The notes under the pieces were generated by a model. That model saw only the letters and a list, made by a program, of their open reading frames with translations, was not told where the DNA came from and made no database searches. From assembly GCA_009746045.1 (NCBI GenBank), contig RPFO01000154.1, positions 928,667 to 978,666 of the forward strand: DNA of 50,000 bases, written 5' to 3'. A program made the position numbers and the translations under genes. Shown in pieces: positions 1 to 12,240 of this stretch. This DNA is from Mesostigma viride (taxonomy: Eukaryota; Streptophyta; Mesostigmatophyceae; Mesostigmatales; Mesostigmataceae). The first letter of the stretch is position 1. Each line of letters begins with the position of its first letter.

Positions 1-236
1 CCCATCGTCAAGGCTGCTGGACGACTCTCCCCCTTAGCTGCGGGCGGGTCGTGCGGACCCATCGAGTGATGATGAAACACTGACATTGTGTAAATGTAAG
101 CACTGATGTGTTTATTGATGCTTCACCTAACGGATGCATCTGCGGGTGTGGTGTGCATGTACCCTTCTGGCCAATGATGGCCCACCCTTGCATGTACCCT
201 TCTGCCCAATGATGGCCACTCCCTTTCTTCCTGCAG
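1..236 (+). other. Intron upstream of the first visible ABC transporter exon
   Basis: No coding exon is supported here. The stretch ends in a pyrimidine-rich tract and CAG at 234-236, the acceptor of the next exon. Bases 157-226 hold a tandem duplication of about 36 bases (the text around gtacccttct and ccaatgatgg occurs twice). Bases 40-85 look like a decayed copy of the start of the following exon (gcggacc-atcgag versus gcggaccagtcgagc). Confidence 0.6.
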
Positions 237-3200
237 CGCGGACCAGTCGAGCATCGACGACACGCTGCCCTTCTCCTGGAACTCCCTCCTCAACATGCTC
301 TTCCAGGTGAGAGGGATGGCTAGAGTGATTGTCGTGTGATCATTACAGGGCAGTCGTTCAAATTTGCTGTCGTCTTTGGTAAAGCTCATCAGGTAAAAGA
401 AGGCGTCATGGGATATCACACTCAACACGCTCTCCCAGGTATGTGCGGGGGGTCTTCCAGACATGTGCGGGGTGGGGGTAGAGTCTTTGTTCAAGTTTGC
501 ACTCGGAATGCCTTAGGTAGAACTCGGTTGGGAAACGGCGTTGGCACCTGATGTACCTGGACATGCTCTCCCAGATGAAACGCTCTCCCAGGTGAACACG
601 GTTGAGAGCGAGCTGCTCAAGCAGCCTGTGTTTGAGATAAATCGCCGCATGTGATCCCCTGCTCCACGTTCTCTTCCCAGTGAGGGGCTTGCGTGTCTGC
701 TCTAGCGTGGCTACTGCCTGTCGTAGCTCTCCCTCTGCCTGTGGGATTGTGACCGTGTTTGTGACTGTGTACTGTGACCATGTCCTTGCTTGCAGCTCCC
801 TGTTTCTTTGGGCATTGCCGTGCTTTGCTTTTGCCAGCTCGTCCCTGCATTCGTACCGTCCCCGTGGTGTTGCAGACGCACTAGCAATCTTCTGTGGCAC
901 TCTTGTGCCTGTGCTACGATTCCTATGCATGCATGCGCCTGCCTCGCCTTTGTCATTCCTGCTTGTGTCCAACGATTCTTGTGCTTGGTGGGAGTTCCCC
1001 CATTTTTGCTGGATGCTTGCGGCCAATCATGGCCTGCTTGTCTTGTCCTTGCTTCCCTCACTAGGCTGGCCTTGCCCTGCCTTGATGTCACATAGCAAAG
1101 TCTCTTTCATAAGAATACGACACACAAAAAAGATGCTTACACAAGAATAAGGCGCAAAATGAAGATGTTTCCTCGCGCTCCTTGGCTCCCTGGCTGTAAT
1201 GATGCTCGCGCCCATGCAGGTCCTGAGCACCATCGTGAGCATCGCCGTCGTCACGCCCTACTTCCTGCCCATCTTCTTCCCGCTCTGCATCCTCTACGCC
1301 ATCCTACAAAATGTAAGTGGTAGGATTTCACAACAACCCAGAAACATTTCCAATTTCACAGGGCCAGTTGCATATCCGCACATTGATTCCATGAGACCAA
1401 GGGAACGTATGCTGTGCGCAAAAGTACCAGTCGCTGCTTCTGCCTGCGCGCCGTCTTTGGGTCGCATTCCACCTGTAGGGTCAATGTCACTGCGGTCGGG
1501 ACCCTTTGCGTGGACCCGCGGTGTCTTGCTGTGCGACAATCCAACAAGGAACAAGGACTTGTGCAAGGGGGCTGCCATGTGAAGCCGCGCGAGTGCTCGC
1601 CCTTCTGCTCATTTTACAGTAGGCATCACATGTCGCGTGCCTTTGCCCTCACCTCGCTTGGGCATGTCTGCGTGGCTGTGGCATGCTGTTTGTCCATGGA
1701 TGGGTGGGATCTGCGTGCGCCAGATCTACCGCCGGTCTGCTCGCGAGCTCAAGCGCCTCGAGTCGTTGAGCAAGTCGCCCATGTACCAGCAGTTCACGGA
1801 GACGCTCAGCGGGCTGTCTACCATCCGCGCGTACCGGCAGGAGGACCGCTTCATCAAGATGAGCGACTGTAAGATGGGAGGCTTTATTGTGCTTGGGGTT
1901 GGGGAGATGGCTTCAACATGGTTAGATTTTATTGGGGTCCGTGAGATGGCTTCAACAATGTGAGCGATGCTGGGTTGGTAAGGATCAACAACAGTAGGTT
2001 AGGGATAAGGTTAGCAAAGGTGGGCCACAGATGGTGATGGTGATTTCAAATGGGTGTTTAGGAGTGTGCTTAAGGCACGGGCGATTGCTCCATCCTGATG
2101 AGAGGTGAGCGGTTGCTTTATCAAGCGGTGAGCGGAAGGTGGGAGTGTCCGTTGCTCCGTGATGGTGAACAGGAGATTGTCCTCACGAGGAGGGGCGGTG
2201 TGTTGAGGGCGATGGTTGCGTTCTTTCTGGTCCGACGAGAAACGGGTAATCAAGGTGAGCGACCGTGTGTGGGGCGGCTTAGTGCTCCATGAAAACTGGG
2301 AGGGGAGAGAGAGGGCTTCATCCGATAAATAGACGGTGGTATAGTCGTGTATATATACTGTGGTATAGTTGTGTATATATACTGTGGTATAGTAGTGTAT
2401 ATATGCTGTGGTATATAGTGTATATATACTGTGGTATAGTAGTGTATATACTGTGGTATAGTAGTGTATATACTGTGGTATAGTAGTATATATACTGTGG
2501 TATAGTAGTGTATATATACTGTGGTATAGTAGTGTAAATATGCTGTGGTATAGTAGTATATATACTGTGGTATAGTAGTGTGTATATATACTGTGGTAGT
2601 TGTGGCTTGGATGTAATGTACATAATAGAATATATATGTGTATATATTCTAGTGGGTACGGGTGCATGCTTGCTTGGGATGGATGACAATGGCTATGTCG
2701 AGTTAGTTTGAGTTGGTAAGACAGAAAAGCTTCATCAGAATGGCCAGCAACTGGCTGGGCCTTTTCCATTTGGCTTCCCTTGCTTGCCTAGTGGGGCCTG
2801 CTGCCATCGTCAGGGGCCAGGGCCAAAATTCAAGGCTGGCTAGTTCTAGACAGGGTGGCCCTGGCAAAGCCTAGGCTAGCGCCCAGCATCCTGTCTTTTT
2901 CTGTTTCCTACCCGTTTTGTTTCTTACGATCCCCCCAGGGACCCCCCCCCCCCCCCTCCCTCTCCCTGCACCGAAGCCGTCGTGGTTGCGAACAAGGTAT
3001 TGTTTACGTGGTCTATTTGTTTGTCTGCTTATTCAACCATATCGTCTGCTTGGCTCCTCTTCCTCCTCAACCCCCCCCCCCGCAGCCATCGTGGACACGA
3101 ATAACATCAGCTTCTTCATGCTCAAGGGCGCCGACCGCTGGCTGTCCATTCGCCTCGAGCTGCTGGGCGTGTGCGTGGTCTTCTCGGCCGCGATTCTGGC

Positions 3201-6200
3201 GCTCGTCAAGCGCAACGGGCTATACGCAGGCCTTGCAGGCGTCAGCATCGACTTTGCGCTCCAGATCACGTCGCTGCTGTCCATGCTCGTGCGCACGATG
3301 ACAGAGACGGAGAATTTGATGAACGCGCCGGAGCGGTCGCTCGAGTACCAGGAGGGTATCAAGCCGGAGGTAAGGGCGGGGAGGGGGAAGAGGGAAGGGC
3401 GGGGAGGGGGCAAGAGGGAAGGGCGGGGAGAGGGAAAGAGGGAAGGGCGGGAAGGGGGCAAGAGGGAAGGGCGGTTAGGGGGAAAGAGGGACGGGCGGGG
3501 AGGGGGGAAGAGGGAAGGGCGGGGAGGGGGAAAGAGGGAAGGGCGGGGAGGGGGGAAGAGGTAGGGGGGGGGGGGGGGAGGCGGAAATGATATAAGGAAA
3601 TCGCGGCAGCTTTGTTTCTCTTCTGGTCTGGGGTCAGTGTTCTCTGCAGGTCGGGCGCTGTGTGGGCAGAGTCAGGGAAGGGGGTGGAGAGGGGCTTGAG
3701 TGCCAGTCGGGGATGAGACCAGACGAAAGGAAAAACGAAAGAGGTTGAGGGGGGGCAGAATGGGATGGGAGGGGAAGGGTAATAAGTGGGCGGCTGGTTG
3801 CTGGCATACCAAGAGGACATCAAGCCCGTGGCGGGCAAAGGGTGTGTGTGGGCGGGGGGGCTGTCCAAGTACTGCTGCTGTGTTTCTCTTCTGTGTATGT
3901 GTAGGTTGTGCCTTGGTTGGTGCCATACCGGCTTTGCTTGTTTGCGCCGCAATATTGGGGGTTCGATATTGTATTCTGTTTACGGCCCTGCGCCGTATGT
4001 GCTAATGGCGTACTAATAGAATTACGATCGCGTACATACTGTGCATCTGCAAATCTCCCATACTTGTAGGCCTGGCCACTTCAACTGTTTAATAAATATA
4101 TATATCCTGATGCTGATACTCCCTGCTGACTCCATTCAGAAGCTACACGTATCGTTATCCGCACTCTGTTGGGAATCCAGACTTCCAATTACGAGACTTC
4201 CAGTTTTGCGCATTGTTTATCTGTGGCTCGGTGCGTGTGTATCCCTGCGCTGATTCTATTCCACGCTTGTCTATTCTATCTGACTTTCATTCTACTCTAA
4301 TCTAACATTCCACTCTATTCCACTCTACTCTACTCTATTCCACTCTATTCTATTCTATTCTATTCTATTCTATTCTATTCTATTCTATTCTATTCTATTC
4401 TATTCTATTCTATTCTATTCTATTCTATTCTATTCTATTCTATTCTATTCTATTCTATTCTATTCTATTCTATTCTATTCTATTCTATTCTATTCTATTC
4501 TATTCTATTCTATTCTATTCTATTCTATTCTATTCTATTCTATTCTATTCTATTCTATTCCACTCTACTCTACTCTATTCCACTCTATTCTATTCTACTC
4601 TGCTGGACTCGGCTCCACTCTACTCCATTCAACTCCAGGCGCCGCTGATCATCGAGGGCAACCGCCCGCCGCCCGAGTGGCCCCACCGCGGCGACGTGGA
4701 GGTGGAGCACTTGTCCATGCGCTACCGGAAGGACCTGCCCCTCGTCCTCAAGGACGTGAACATCTTCATTGACGGCGGCGACAAAGTCGGGGTGGTCGGC
4801 CGCACGGGGTCGGGCAAGTCGTCGCTCATGCTCGTCCTGTTCCGCCTTGTGGAACCAGCGGAGGGGCGCATCGTGATCGATGACATCGACACGTCGACGA
4901 TTGGTCTGGAGGACCTGCGCTCCCGCATCTCTATCATTCCCCAGGTAGGGGGGGTTATCACATCTCCATTTTTCGTATGTAAGGGGGTTATTGCATCTCC
5001 ATGAGTCCCCAGGGAGGGGGGGTCATCGCATCTCAGTATTGGCTCTAGTTCTATATGGTGGTCGGTTGTTAGATGGATTGTACTCGTATGAGGACCCGCA
5101 TATGGTGGTCGGTTGTTAGATGGATTGTACTCGTATAAGGACCCGTATGTGGTGGTCGGTTGTTAGATGGATTGTACTCGTATAAGGACCCGTATGTGGT
5201 GGTCGGTTGTTAGATGGATTGTACTCGTATAAGGACCCGTATGTGGTGGTCGGTTGTTAGATGGATTGTACTCGTATGAGGACCCGTATATGGTGGTCGG
5301 TTGTTAGATGGATTGTACCCGTATGAGGACCCGTATATGGTGGTCGGTTGTTAGATGGATTGTACTCGTATAAGGACCCGTATATGGTGGTCGGTTGTTA
5401 GATGGATTGTACTCCTGTAAGGACCCGTTTATGGTGGTCGGTTGTTAGTTGGATTGTACTCGTATGAGGACCCGCATATGGTGGTCGGTTGTTAGATGGA
5501 TTGTACTCGTATAAGTACCCGTATATGGTGGTCGGTTGTTAGATGGATTGTACTCGTATAAGTACCCGTATATGGTGGTCGGTTGTTAGATGGATTGTAC
5601 TCGTATAAGGACCCGCGGTCTCACGTCTTCATCATCCCCAGCTCGTCACACCTCTCTCTTGGCTGGTTCTTACTAGTTGTCGGTCCATGTTCTTTTGCCC
5701 TAAATAGTTACTAGTCGGTATGGTTGTTACGGTGCTCATGAAGACCTGCGGTCGTGCGACTCCATCATCCCGCAGGTAGGGAGGACTTTTCGGTGACTGG
5801 ATCATTTCTTGTGGACCCTATCCACTACATGATCCATTTAGGTGACGCTATCCTATCCTCTGGACACCAATTACTACACCATCTGTTTAGGTGAATCTAT
5901 CCTATCCGACTCTATCCTATCATGTGGACACTGTTTACTACACCATCTGTTTAGGTGAATCTATCCTATCCGGCTCTATCCTATCCTGTGGACGCTCTCC
6001 ACTACACCATCCTATGCTATCCTGTGTTGGTTTCATGCTGACACTGGTGTTCCATGTGCAGTCTTCTCACATCTCCTTTACACCCCAGATAGGAGGGGCA
6101 TTTCCTACCAGACCGGTGTCTTCCAACTGCTCTGTGACTTGTTACTGCTACCTTGACCCTGGGTTGACGCAAGTCGTCAGTTAGTTACTTAATTTTTATC

Positions 6201-9200
6201 TTCACTCCCTGATATTTAGTACCTTTGTCTGCTTTGATATTTCGAAGGGGCACAGCTAGACAATCATTCCTCACAGGGCGCATGGCGCTTGCGTCTCCGA
6301 GATACCCGACATCAACAGCGTGTCTCCTGTTTTATCCTTATGCAGACGCAACGCACTACATGTAGCTAGCATAAACGAGCATGCAGGATGCAAACTGTTA
6401 GCTCATGGTTGTTTGGGCTGCTAGTTGCTGCTGGTTTATTATGCCGCAGGACCTGTTTCTGTATTGCATAGTGCTACGATCGGTTCATCTCACGAAGATG
6501 TTTGTGTGGGCTGCCCATTGCTGTGGCTGGTGTGTTGCGTCCAGGACCCAATGCTGTGTATACATGGATTACGTACATCCCTGTATACTAATCTAGTGTG
6601 TACGTATAGCCAGCTCATGAGCGTATCTGTGTGGGCTGCTGCTCCCTGTCACGGTTGCCTTGCGTGCAGGACCCGGTGCTGTTCAGCGGTACCGTGCGCA
6701 GCAACATCGACCCTTTCAACCGCCACACCGACGAGGAGCTGTGGACCGCGTTGGAGCGCGCACACCTCAAGGAGAAGGTGAGCCACTTGGTGGATGAGCT
6801 GCTTTGGATGCTATTTGACGACGCAGCTCAAGGCGAAGGTGAGGCACTTGGATTAGGTGAGGCACTTGGTGAATAAGACACCTTACTAGGATGTCATTTG
6901 ACCACGCAGGTTAAGGAGAAGACGAGCCGTTACAGGATAACGGTAGGTGACACGCACCTCAAGGAGAGGGTGAGCCAATTGATATGGTTGAAACCAATTG
7001 ATACAGTTCAAGTACTACTATATAGAGAGAGGGGGGAGGACATACCCCCCCCATTTTCCTATTCATGTCGTTCAAAATGTGTGGGTCAAGGAGAACCGGT
7101 GCTCCAGTCACTTGGTTGACGAGAAAGGTTGGTAGGATGTGATTGAAGGCGCACCTCAAGGAGAAGGTGGGCTGGCTGTGGATTACTGCCATCCTTGAGG
7201 TAGTTTAGACCTATTTTTCTCCTTGATATTTGTCTCAAGGAGAGGGTGGGCTCAGAGCTGAATTACTGTTTCAAATGCCTCACTGACAAGGTAACATGTT
7301 TTAGCACATGATGAACCGAGTTAAACGCGTGATTCGAGGAGAAGGTGAGGCGGTTGCGTTGACTTGACACAAGCACCTTCAACCCAGACATAGGCGAGCT
7401 GATTGTGTTTCTTGAGAGTGAGAATGGCGGCTCCGTTATCAAGATGAGCCCTGCTGCTTCGCCAGGCCATCCCTTGTTGCTGACACCTGCCACGTATGGG
7501 TCTCGGAGAGCGTTCCCTGATCTGATCGTAGCCCTCAGGATTTGTTTGTGTGATGATGGCTTTGTGCTTGGCAACCCAGGCGCTGCTAAGCAACTTGGAT
7601 ATGCATATTTGGACATGTCTGGTTCTGTTGACAACAACTTTAAGGCAATTAAAGCTCAAGAATGTGTATCAGGTGTTCGTGTCTTCGCCGTGGGTGCATC
7701 CTGACGTACTCATTGGCTTTTCCCTTTGTGTCATCATGCCTCGACTGCCAGCAGATCTCTGTCTTGCCTAAGTACCTCTGTCCTCACATGCTAGGTTGGG
7801 TTGCCCCTCTGCTGCCTGTCTTGTGCGGCTGTTCTCTTGTGCTGGCGCTCTTGTGCCCTTTCGGCCGCAACAGATCTCAGCACGCCCAAAGAAGCTGGAC
7901 GCGACGGTGGCGGAGTACGGAGAGAACTTTTCGGTGGGAGAGAAGCAGCTCATGTGCCTGGTGGGTGGCACTGTATAATGGTCGCGTGCGAGGCCCGGCT
8001 GGGATTCATGATTGATTTGTGGTCAGGAGAGAAGCGGTTAAGTGCCTGTTGGGTGGATGAGTACCATGCAAGACAGGTAGATGAATAGGCAGGTTTGATG
8101 AATAAGCAGGTTATATTAATAGGCAGGTTATATTAATAGGCAGGTTATATTAACATGCAGGTTTGATGAATAAGCAGGTTATGAATAAGCGGGCTTGATG
8201 AATAAGCAGGTTATTTGACTAACCAGGTTTCACGCCTCCTTCATTTACTTGGTGGGAGGAAAGCTGCTCAGGCTACGTGTAGTGGTCCATTTGGTCACGT
8301 CGAGAAGTTTTTGGTTTCGGTGTGGGTGTAAACCCAAGATCAGTAAACAAGGGTTTGCTTACGAAATGGTTGTAGCGAACACGTCGTGTTGTGCTGCAGG
8401 ACGCAAGCTTGCCAGGGGTTGCCTTCCACACCAGGCCAAATGACTTTCTTTTAGCAAGCACGTTTTTGGAGCAACACGCACACCTGCAGATTTCTGGTCA
8501 ACATGGCTGACAGCCGGCCAGGCTAGGTGGCGCCGACGGATACGCAGCGTGCCTGCACTAAAAAGGTGCAGGAACCAGCTGGCAGAGCGGGCATAGCTGA
8601 AGGGTGCGCGTCCTCCTGCGCAACACCAAGAGTAAATTCAAAAGCACAAGTTTTTTGGCCGTCAACTCCGACTTGTACCCCCGTTCCCTCCCCACGGCCC
8701 CTAGACATGCACGCTCCTGCGCAACACCATGATCCTGTGCCATTGGGTATTCTAACTAGCTGCTTGCCTCTGCTTTCGTAATTCAATAATAATAATTGAT
8801 AATAAAAAAATAAATTCATTTACCCTTCATGCACACAGGCGCGCGTCCTCCTGCGCAACACCAAGATTCTGGTCATGGACGAGGCCACGAGCAGCGTCGA
8901 CTACGAGACGGACCAGCTCATCCAGGCGACCGTGCGTGACTATCTGTCCCACGCCACGCTCATCATCATCGCTCACCGCCTGCACACGGTCATCGACAGC
9001 CACCGCATCGTGCTGCTCGACCACGGGCAGGTGAGGGGCGATCGATGCTTTTCTACTTATAACCTGCTCACCCAGCATCCCCCCTTGTGTCTATCTGTGC
9101 TGCTTTACCACGGGAAGGTGAGGCCGATGAATGCCGAGTTATTTTCAGACCTGCCCACCCAGCATTGTTTCATGTCCGTGTCCATGTTCTACGGGTAAGG

Positions 9201-9672
9201 GGGTCGGCTTGCATGAATGTCGCTTGTCTGTGCCGCTCATCCAAAGCCGGGTTCCCTTCACGGTCTAGACTCCCATATGGCTAGTGTTTGCTTTATGATT
9301 TGATTGATCGATACTATCCGGTCCTATCAGCCGTTCTTACTCTCCCAGCTTGTCTCGAATTCGGTATGTCATCCCCACCGCTGACTGAGCCAGCTTCTCC
9401 GTGGCCTGGTGTTCCTCCATTGCATCCCATCCGCTGTGCTAACCCGTCGCCAGGTGGTGGAAAACGACGCGCCCGCCAAGCTGCTCGAGCGTCAGTCCAG
9501 CCGGCTGTCAGCGCTGGTGGCGGTGAGCATTACCGCGCTCGTTGTTGCTGTCCTTGTCGTCCTCTTTGCACTTGGTGGCAGTGGCACGTGCGAATGCTGC
9601 TGCTGTGATTGCCATTTGTTTTTATACTTGATTGCCATAGCAGTTTTGCAGTATGGTCCTGCGGCTGGTTGA
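237..9672 (+). CDS. ABCC/MRP-type ABC transporter, 3' part (end of TMD2 and NBD2), 5' partial
   Basis: Exporter of the ABCC subfamily, in which two half-transporters are fused and ATP drives export of conjugates or organic anions; the substrate is unknown. Exons: 237-306, 1220-1312, 1724-1868, 3086-3369, 4639-4944, 6670-6777, 7874-7960, 8839-9030, 9454-9522 and probably 9652-9672. All have GT and AG edges and matching phases, giving about 457 residues to a TGA at 9670. TMD2: DxxDDTLP-like start, hydrophobic helices in exons 2 and 4, and the ABCC linker ELKRL...[12 protein letters not shown] in exon 3. NBD2: Walker [10 protein letters not shown] at 4798-4824, Q-loop IIPQ at the end of exon 5, [16 protein letters not shown] in exon 6, signature FSVGEKQ in exon 7, Walker [12 protein letters not shown] and H-loop [10 protein letters not shown] in exon 8. 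The signature differs from the LSGGQ consensus, as is usual in ABCC NBD2. The last exon is uncertain: the 129-base intron before it has no stop and is in frame. The gene starts outside the window. Confidence 0.9.
307..1219 (+). other. ABCC intron 1 with copies of the exon donor edge
   Basis: The exon end (caacatgctcttccag then gtgaga at 307) recurs in degraded form at about 416-446 (acacgctctcccaggtatg), 549-577 and 577-598. I see no exon between. The rest has no recognisable feature. Confidence 0.6.
2336..2600 (+). repeat. AT-rich minisatellite in ABCC intron 3
   Basis: About a dozen units of roughly 20-24 bases built on tatatactgtggtatagtag, with unit-to-unit changes in length. It sits inside the intron 1869-3085, which otherwise has GTGAGCG-rich copies of the exon 3 donor at about 2094-2150. 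Confidence 0.9.
3370..3580 (+). repeat. G-rich minisatellite starting at the exon 4 donor
   Basis: About ten units of roughly 21 bases (gggaagagggaagggcgggg) begin directly at the splice donor GTAAGG and end in a run of G. The plus strand is almost purely purine, so G-quadruplex or triplex structure in the nascent RNA is plausible but not shown. Confidence 0.9.
4261..4630 (+). repeat. (TATTC)n pentanucleotide microsatellite in ABCC intron 4
   Basis: Uninterrupted TATTC units run from about 4341 to 4560, flanked on both sides by the same imperfect cactctactc variants. The array ends a few bases before the exon 5 acceptor (CAG at 4636-4638), so its pyrimidine-rich plus strand probably serves as the polypyrimidine tract. 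Confidence 0.95.
4945..5055 (+). other. Donor-edge copies at the start of ABCC intron 5
   Basis: The exon end and donor (cattccccaggtaggggg) is followed at about 4985-5035 by related copies (tctccatgagtccccaggg). More distant copies lie at 5608-5640 and 5740-5784, each keeping a gacc-gcg...catc-cccag core. Confidence 0.6.
5056..5620 (+). repeat. 47-bp minisatellite, about 12 copies
   Basis: Unit of 47 bases beginning tggtggtcggttgttagatg and ending near aaggacccgtata, with few substitutions between copies. Starts are seen at 5056, 5103 and every 47 bases after. It lies wholly within ABCC intron 5. Confidence 0.95.
5621..6669 (+). other. Remainder of ABCC intron 5, with copies of the exon 6 acceptor edge
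   Basis: Short repeats of ctatcctatcc occur at about 5815-6030. Before the true acceptor (caggacccggtgctgttc at 6667) there are two degraded versions: ccaggacccaatgctgtg near 6540-6556 and gcaggacctgtttctgt near 6446-6462. Each is preceded by a similar tttgtgggctgc stretch. No exon is supported. Confidence 0.6.
6778..7873 (+). other. ABCC intron 6 with a chain of donor-edge copies
   Basis: The exon 6 end and donor (cacctcaaggagaag then gtgagcc) recurs about seven times: near 6829-6850, 6907-6930, 6951-6976, 7086-7115, 7150-7172, 7231-7252 and 7327-7352. Several keep an intact GTGAG donor. A degraded copy of the exon 7 acceptor (ccagcagatctctgtcttgcc) lies near 7750. Confidence 0.75.
8083..8225 (+). 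repeat. Short tandem repeat in ABCC intron 7
   Basis: About eight imperfect units of 16-18 bases based on aataggcaggttatat. It follows degraded copies of the exon 7 donor edge at about 8020-8062. Confidence 0.85.
8600..8745 (+). other. Two extra copies of the exon 8 acceptor edge
   Basis: The start of exon 8 (gcgcgtcctcctgcgcaaca, at 8841) is repeated without change over 25 bases at 8606-8630 and in shorter, diverged form at about 8709-8742. Neither has a good pyrimidine tract and CAG, and neither continues into Walker B sequence, so I take them as intronic duplicates. Confidence 0.8.
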
Positions 9673-10844
9673 GGAAGACTTGTGCAACGATGGATCCATT
9701 GAGCATGGTATGGTATGGCATATCCTGTACACAAGTCTGTGGCAGAGCCGTGGACGTTGCTGACGTGATGATTCACGTCCTTGCAATGTCAGGCTGTTTC
9801 GATTGGTGGTCTGTTCCGTTGTAGCCTGCCCACTGGCAGCCGTTATTGACATTGTCTGGGCTTTTCATACCATACCTTGAGAGGGCGACTATCTGGGGGT
9901 CGCAGATATAGTGCCTCAGGTAGATGCTGCTTGTCTCACAAGAAATTTACGCAGATTCGTTATGCGTCGGAAGCTGGGTAGTATATTTTTAGATGAGGAT
10001 TTTTAGAGAGATGCTCTTGCGTTAAATCTTTTTCTTAAGGTGTCCTTTTTGTCAGCTGTGCTTCTATCATATCAATGAGACAACCAGCACAGGGAAGAAC
10101 TTGATAGAATCATACGCCCTTTAGCTTTCGCCCGTTGCTTTGAAGCAGTCTTTTTTGCCTTTTGCACGCATCAATATTTTCCCTTTGAGCACACCATGAT
10201 TGTAGACGTTCCCTCAAAATCAAATGGAGTTACTGAGGATGTACTTAGGATTGCTGCCCACGAGGACGACAAACTGAATCTGGATTGCGTGTTTGCCGCT
10301 CAATTGGTAATGTGCAGGACACTGGGGAGGCGAACACCATCCACCTGAAGAAGACGGCGTCAATGGCGTATGAACGGAACATGTCGCGCAAGGCATCGCT
10401 GCACGTGGTGCAAGAATGAGTGGGCCTCAAGTGTTAGATACCCAATAGAACAACTGCCAAGCACTGGCGACATTTAAAATTTCAGCACTTAGTACATCCG
10501 TGGGAGAGGATGCTTTTCGGTGACGGGATGTTATCAATCGGATCTCCCATGTGTGCTCTCGCATGTAATAACTAAATTTTCGGGATAGTGCATTGTCTAG
10601 GTTCGTACAGTGGATGAAGTTAGGGTTATTAGGTAAAGACAAATCAGCAAATAATTGGCAAGCATTCTTCTGCTTATGTATAGCAGCATGCTCGATATAG
10701 AAGATTGATTCCGTAGCTTGCTGTGATAAGATCGAGTACAGTTGCTTCCATTATTGATTAAATTTCCTGTTAAAATTATGTGCTTCAAGCAGGAGTAACA
10801 GCTAGTGAAAAATATCAATGAGATCAACTGTTTGTCCATCCAAA
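9673..10844. other. Intergenic region, no gene seen
   Basis: This lies downstream of the ABC transporter and probably contains its 3' UTR. Only short, non-conserved reading frames are present, and I recognise no RNA gene or transposon here. Confidence 0.5.
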
Positions 10845-11705
10845 TCCCTCCCTCCCTCCCTCCCTCCCTCCCTCCCTCCCTCCCTCCCTCCCTCCCTCCC
10901 TCCCTCCCTCCCTCCCTCCCTCCCTCCCTCCCTCCCTCCCTCCCTCCCTCCCTCCCTCCCTCCCTCCCTCCCTCCCTCCCTCCCTCCCTCCCTCCCTCCC
11001 TCCCTCCCTCCCTCCCTCCCTTCCTTCCATCCCTCCCTCCTTCCGTCCGTCCATCCATCCATCCATCCATCCATCCATCCATCCATCCATCCATCCATCC
11101 ATCCATCCATCCATCCATCCATCCATCCATCCATCCATCCATCCATCCATCCATCCATCCATCCATCCATCCATCCATCCATCCATCCATCCATCCATCC
11201 ATCCATCCATCCATCCATCCATCCATCCATCCATCCATCCATCCATCCATCCATCCATCCATCCATCCATCCATCCATCCATCCATCCATCCATCCATCC
11301 TCTGTCCGCGTCCGTCCGTCCGTCCGTCCGTCCGTCCGTCCGTCCATCCATCCATCCATCCATCCATCCATCCATCCATCCATCCATCCATCCATCCATC
11401 CATCCATCCATCCATCCATCCATCCATCCATCCATCCATCCATCCATCCATCCATCCATCCATCCATCCATCCATCCATCCATCCATCCATCCATCCATC
11501 CATCCATCCATCCATCCATCCATCCATCCATCCATCCATCCATCCATCCATCCATCCATCCATCCATCCATCCATCCATCCATCCATCCATCCATCCATC
11601 CATCCACCCATCCACCCATCCATCCATCCATCCATCCATCCATCCATCCATCCATCCATTAAATTAAAAAATTAAATTATAACATCCATCCATCCATCCA
11701 TCCAT
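10845..11705. repeat. Compound tetranucleotide array (TCCC)n-(ATCC)n-(GTCC)n-(ATCC)n
   Basis: About 44 perfect TCCC units run from 10845 to 11020. They are followed by ATCC units to 11300, a short GTCC block at about 11304-11343, and ATCC units again to about 11660. After an AT-rich gap come five more CATC units at 11684-11704. Long open frames here are repeat artefacts, not genes. Confidence 0.97.
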
Positions 11706-11919
11706 GTAATTCAAATTTGTCATTGAAAATTTCACATGCACTTGCCAAATATTGTGTATTTATGCAGGTTCCCATTATAAAAAGTAGTGTTGTCGCGTTT
11801 GCGTGCAACCATCTCCTGCGCATCTCTATATGAACTGGCCACAGCTTTTGTAAAACCCAGGTGAGCTATAAAGCTGAAATGCCTGGCCCTGTCCCATGCA
11901 GCAACCACATCTTTGGGAG
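11706..11919. other. Unannotated spacer
   Basis: I see no gene or repeat in this short spacer between the tetranucleotide array and the LINE fragment. Confidence 0.4.
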
Positions 11920-12240
11920 ACATTAATTAATTAATAGACACGTGACTGCGTCACGTGAGCATAAGTCCTCAGTGGGAGGGGAACATGGGATGGAATGGAT
12001 GGTATAAGCTATCTAGGTTCTAGTTACAGGGGTGTGGGCACCGCGGCCCGAATCGCTATGAATGCCATACTTGGTCACACGCGGAGCCCCCACAGGCTTG
12101 GGGGTGGTCTCCTTCATCACTACTTGCCATCTATCCTTGCGCACCATCTGCCTCCATATTACAGACAAACCAGGAGGCTGCCCGGGGGTGAGCCTGTCAC
12201 GTCTAGTGTCTTGGGAGACATAGCGGGTCACTGCCATATG
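11920..12240 (-). mobile_element. LINE 3' end fragment (ORF2 C-terminus, 3' UTR, TTAA tail)
   Basis: The minus strand encodes the end of an ORF2 protein (GLSVIWRQMVRKDRWQVVMK) down to a stop at about 12013. Then comes a 3' UTR with the palindrome CACGTGACTGCGTCACGTG near 11939 and an ATTAATTAATTAA tail near 11924. The protein end matches the ORF2 C-terminus on the minus strand near 24.2 kb (GLSVIWKKMMDKAKWAQVIK). Confidence 0.8.

Noticed and set aside
10805-11675. Long open frames of PSIHPSIH or MDGWMDGW type on both strands
   Set aside because: Pure translation of tetranucleotide repeats, open in several frames on both strands.
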